Of a DNA stretch of 6,219 bases, positions 6,109 through 6,219 are shown one piece after another (position 1 is the first letter of the stretch; every line of letters begins with the position of its first letter). The position numbers and the translations under genes are program-made. A model generated the notes under the pieces. That model did not search any database, was not told the DNA's origin, and saw only the letters and a list, made by a program, of their open reading frames with translations. The stretch comes from Clostridiales bacterium (GTDB taxonomy: Bacteria > Bacillota > Clostridia > Saccharofermentanales > Saccharofermentanaceae), in the NCBI GenBank assembly GCA_016930475.1, contig JAFGGR010000180.1, positions 1 to 6,219 of the forward strand, in the 5' to 3' direction.

Positions 6109-6219
6109 TTATAGACCTTTGAGAAGATTGCCGAGTGCCAGGATCGTGAAAGCGATCAACGCCACCCATACAGCGGCAATGGGAAGATTGAACGACGGGA
6201 TGACCACCATTAACAACGC
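6109..6219 (-). CDS. C-terminal fragment of a membrane protein (start outside window)
   Basis: Reading the minus strand from the right edge gives 36 sense codons ending in GNLLKGL, then TAA at 6111-6109 and a second TAA at once. The fragment is almost wholly hydrophobic (LPIAAVWVALIAFTILALG) with one charged residue near the end, consistent with a final transmembrane helix followed by a short tail. The double stop and the hairpin just beyond support a genuine gene end. The family cannot be determined from so short a piece; a multi-pass transporter is possible. It is too short to be found by ordinary length cut-offs. It ends before the GH5 promoter, so a functional link is not shown. Confidence 0.7.
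   Translation of the reverse strand, partial: ALLMVVIPSFNLPIAAVWVALIAFTILALGNLLKGL

Noticed and set aside
1..6219. CRISPR array, tRNA, rRNA, riboswitch or transposon
   Set aside because: No regular repeat-spacer pattern, cloverleaf, rRNA-like sequence, transposase frame or terminal inverted repeats was seen on either strand.

Overview
The window reads as a compact carbohydrate-utilisation locus from a bacterium, most likely a Gram-positive of the Clostridia/Firmicutes type from a fibre-degrading habitat such as gut or rumen. This is an inference from strong AAAGGAG/AGGAG-type ribosome binding sites, a near-consensus housekeeping promoter (TTGACA-17-TATTAT), a lipoprotein GH5 beta-glucanase, and a LacI regulator next to a GH94-type phosphorylase. 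Base composition is moderate to slightly GC-rich. No taxonomic marker is present, so genus cannot be given. All supported genes lie on the minus strand, so transcription runs from high to low coordinates.

Layout in transcription order. (1) 6219-6109: the last 36 codons of a hydrophobic membrane protein, then two stop codons and a long hairpin terminator (6097-6052). (2) 6051-5810: a regulatory stretch rich in inverted repeats, with a candidate extended -10 promoter (5908-5900) overlapped by a 17-bp inverted repeat. (3) 5809-3983: a 608-residue secreted GH5 endo-beta-glucanase/cellulase-like lipoprotein with a C-terminal beta-rich module, followed by an intrinsic terminator (3915-3885). (4) 3884-3700: the control region of the next unit, with a strong promoter, a perfect 18-bp LacI-type palindrome over the predicted transcription start, and a second imperfect copy centred exactly 120 bp upstream. 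(5) 3699-2695: a LacI-family repressor. (6) 2681 to the left edge (1): a GH94-type glycoside phosphorylase, 13 nt behind the repressor and cut by the window edge after 893 codons. It is one uninterrupted reading frame, open at its 3' end.

Suggested working model (inference): the GH5 lipoprotein cuts a beta-glucan at the cell surface, a transporter outside the window imports the oligosaccharides, and the cytoplasmic GH94 enzyme splits them with phosphate to give a sugar 1-phosphate. The LacI protein represses its own promoter and hence the repressor-phosphorylase operon until a sugar ligand releases it. The GH5 gene has its own promoter and terminator and shows no good copy of the LacI palindrome, so it may answer to another signal.

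I see no tRNA, rRNA, CRISPR array, insertion sequence or mobile-element signature. The system is built from known families. The less familiar parts are the phosphorylase N-terminus and specificity, the GH5 C-terminal module, and the operator and inverted-repeat architecture.
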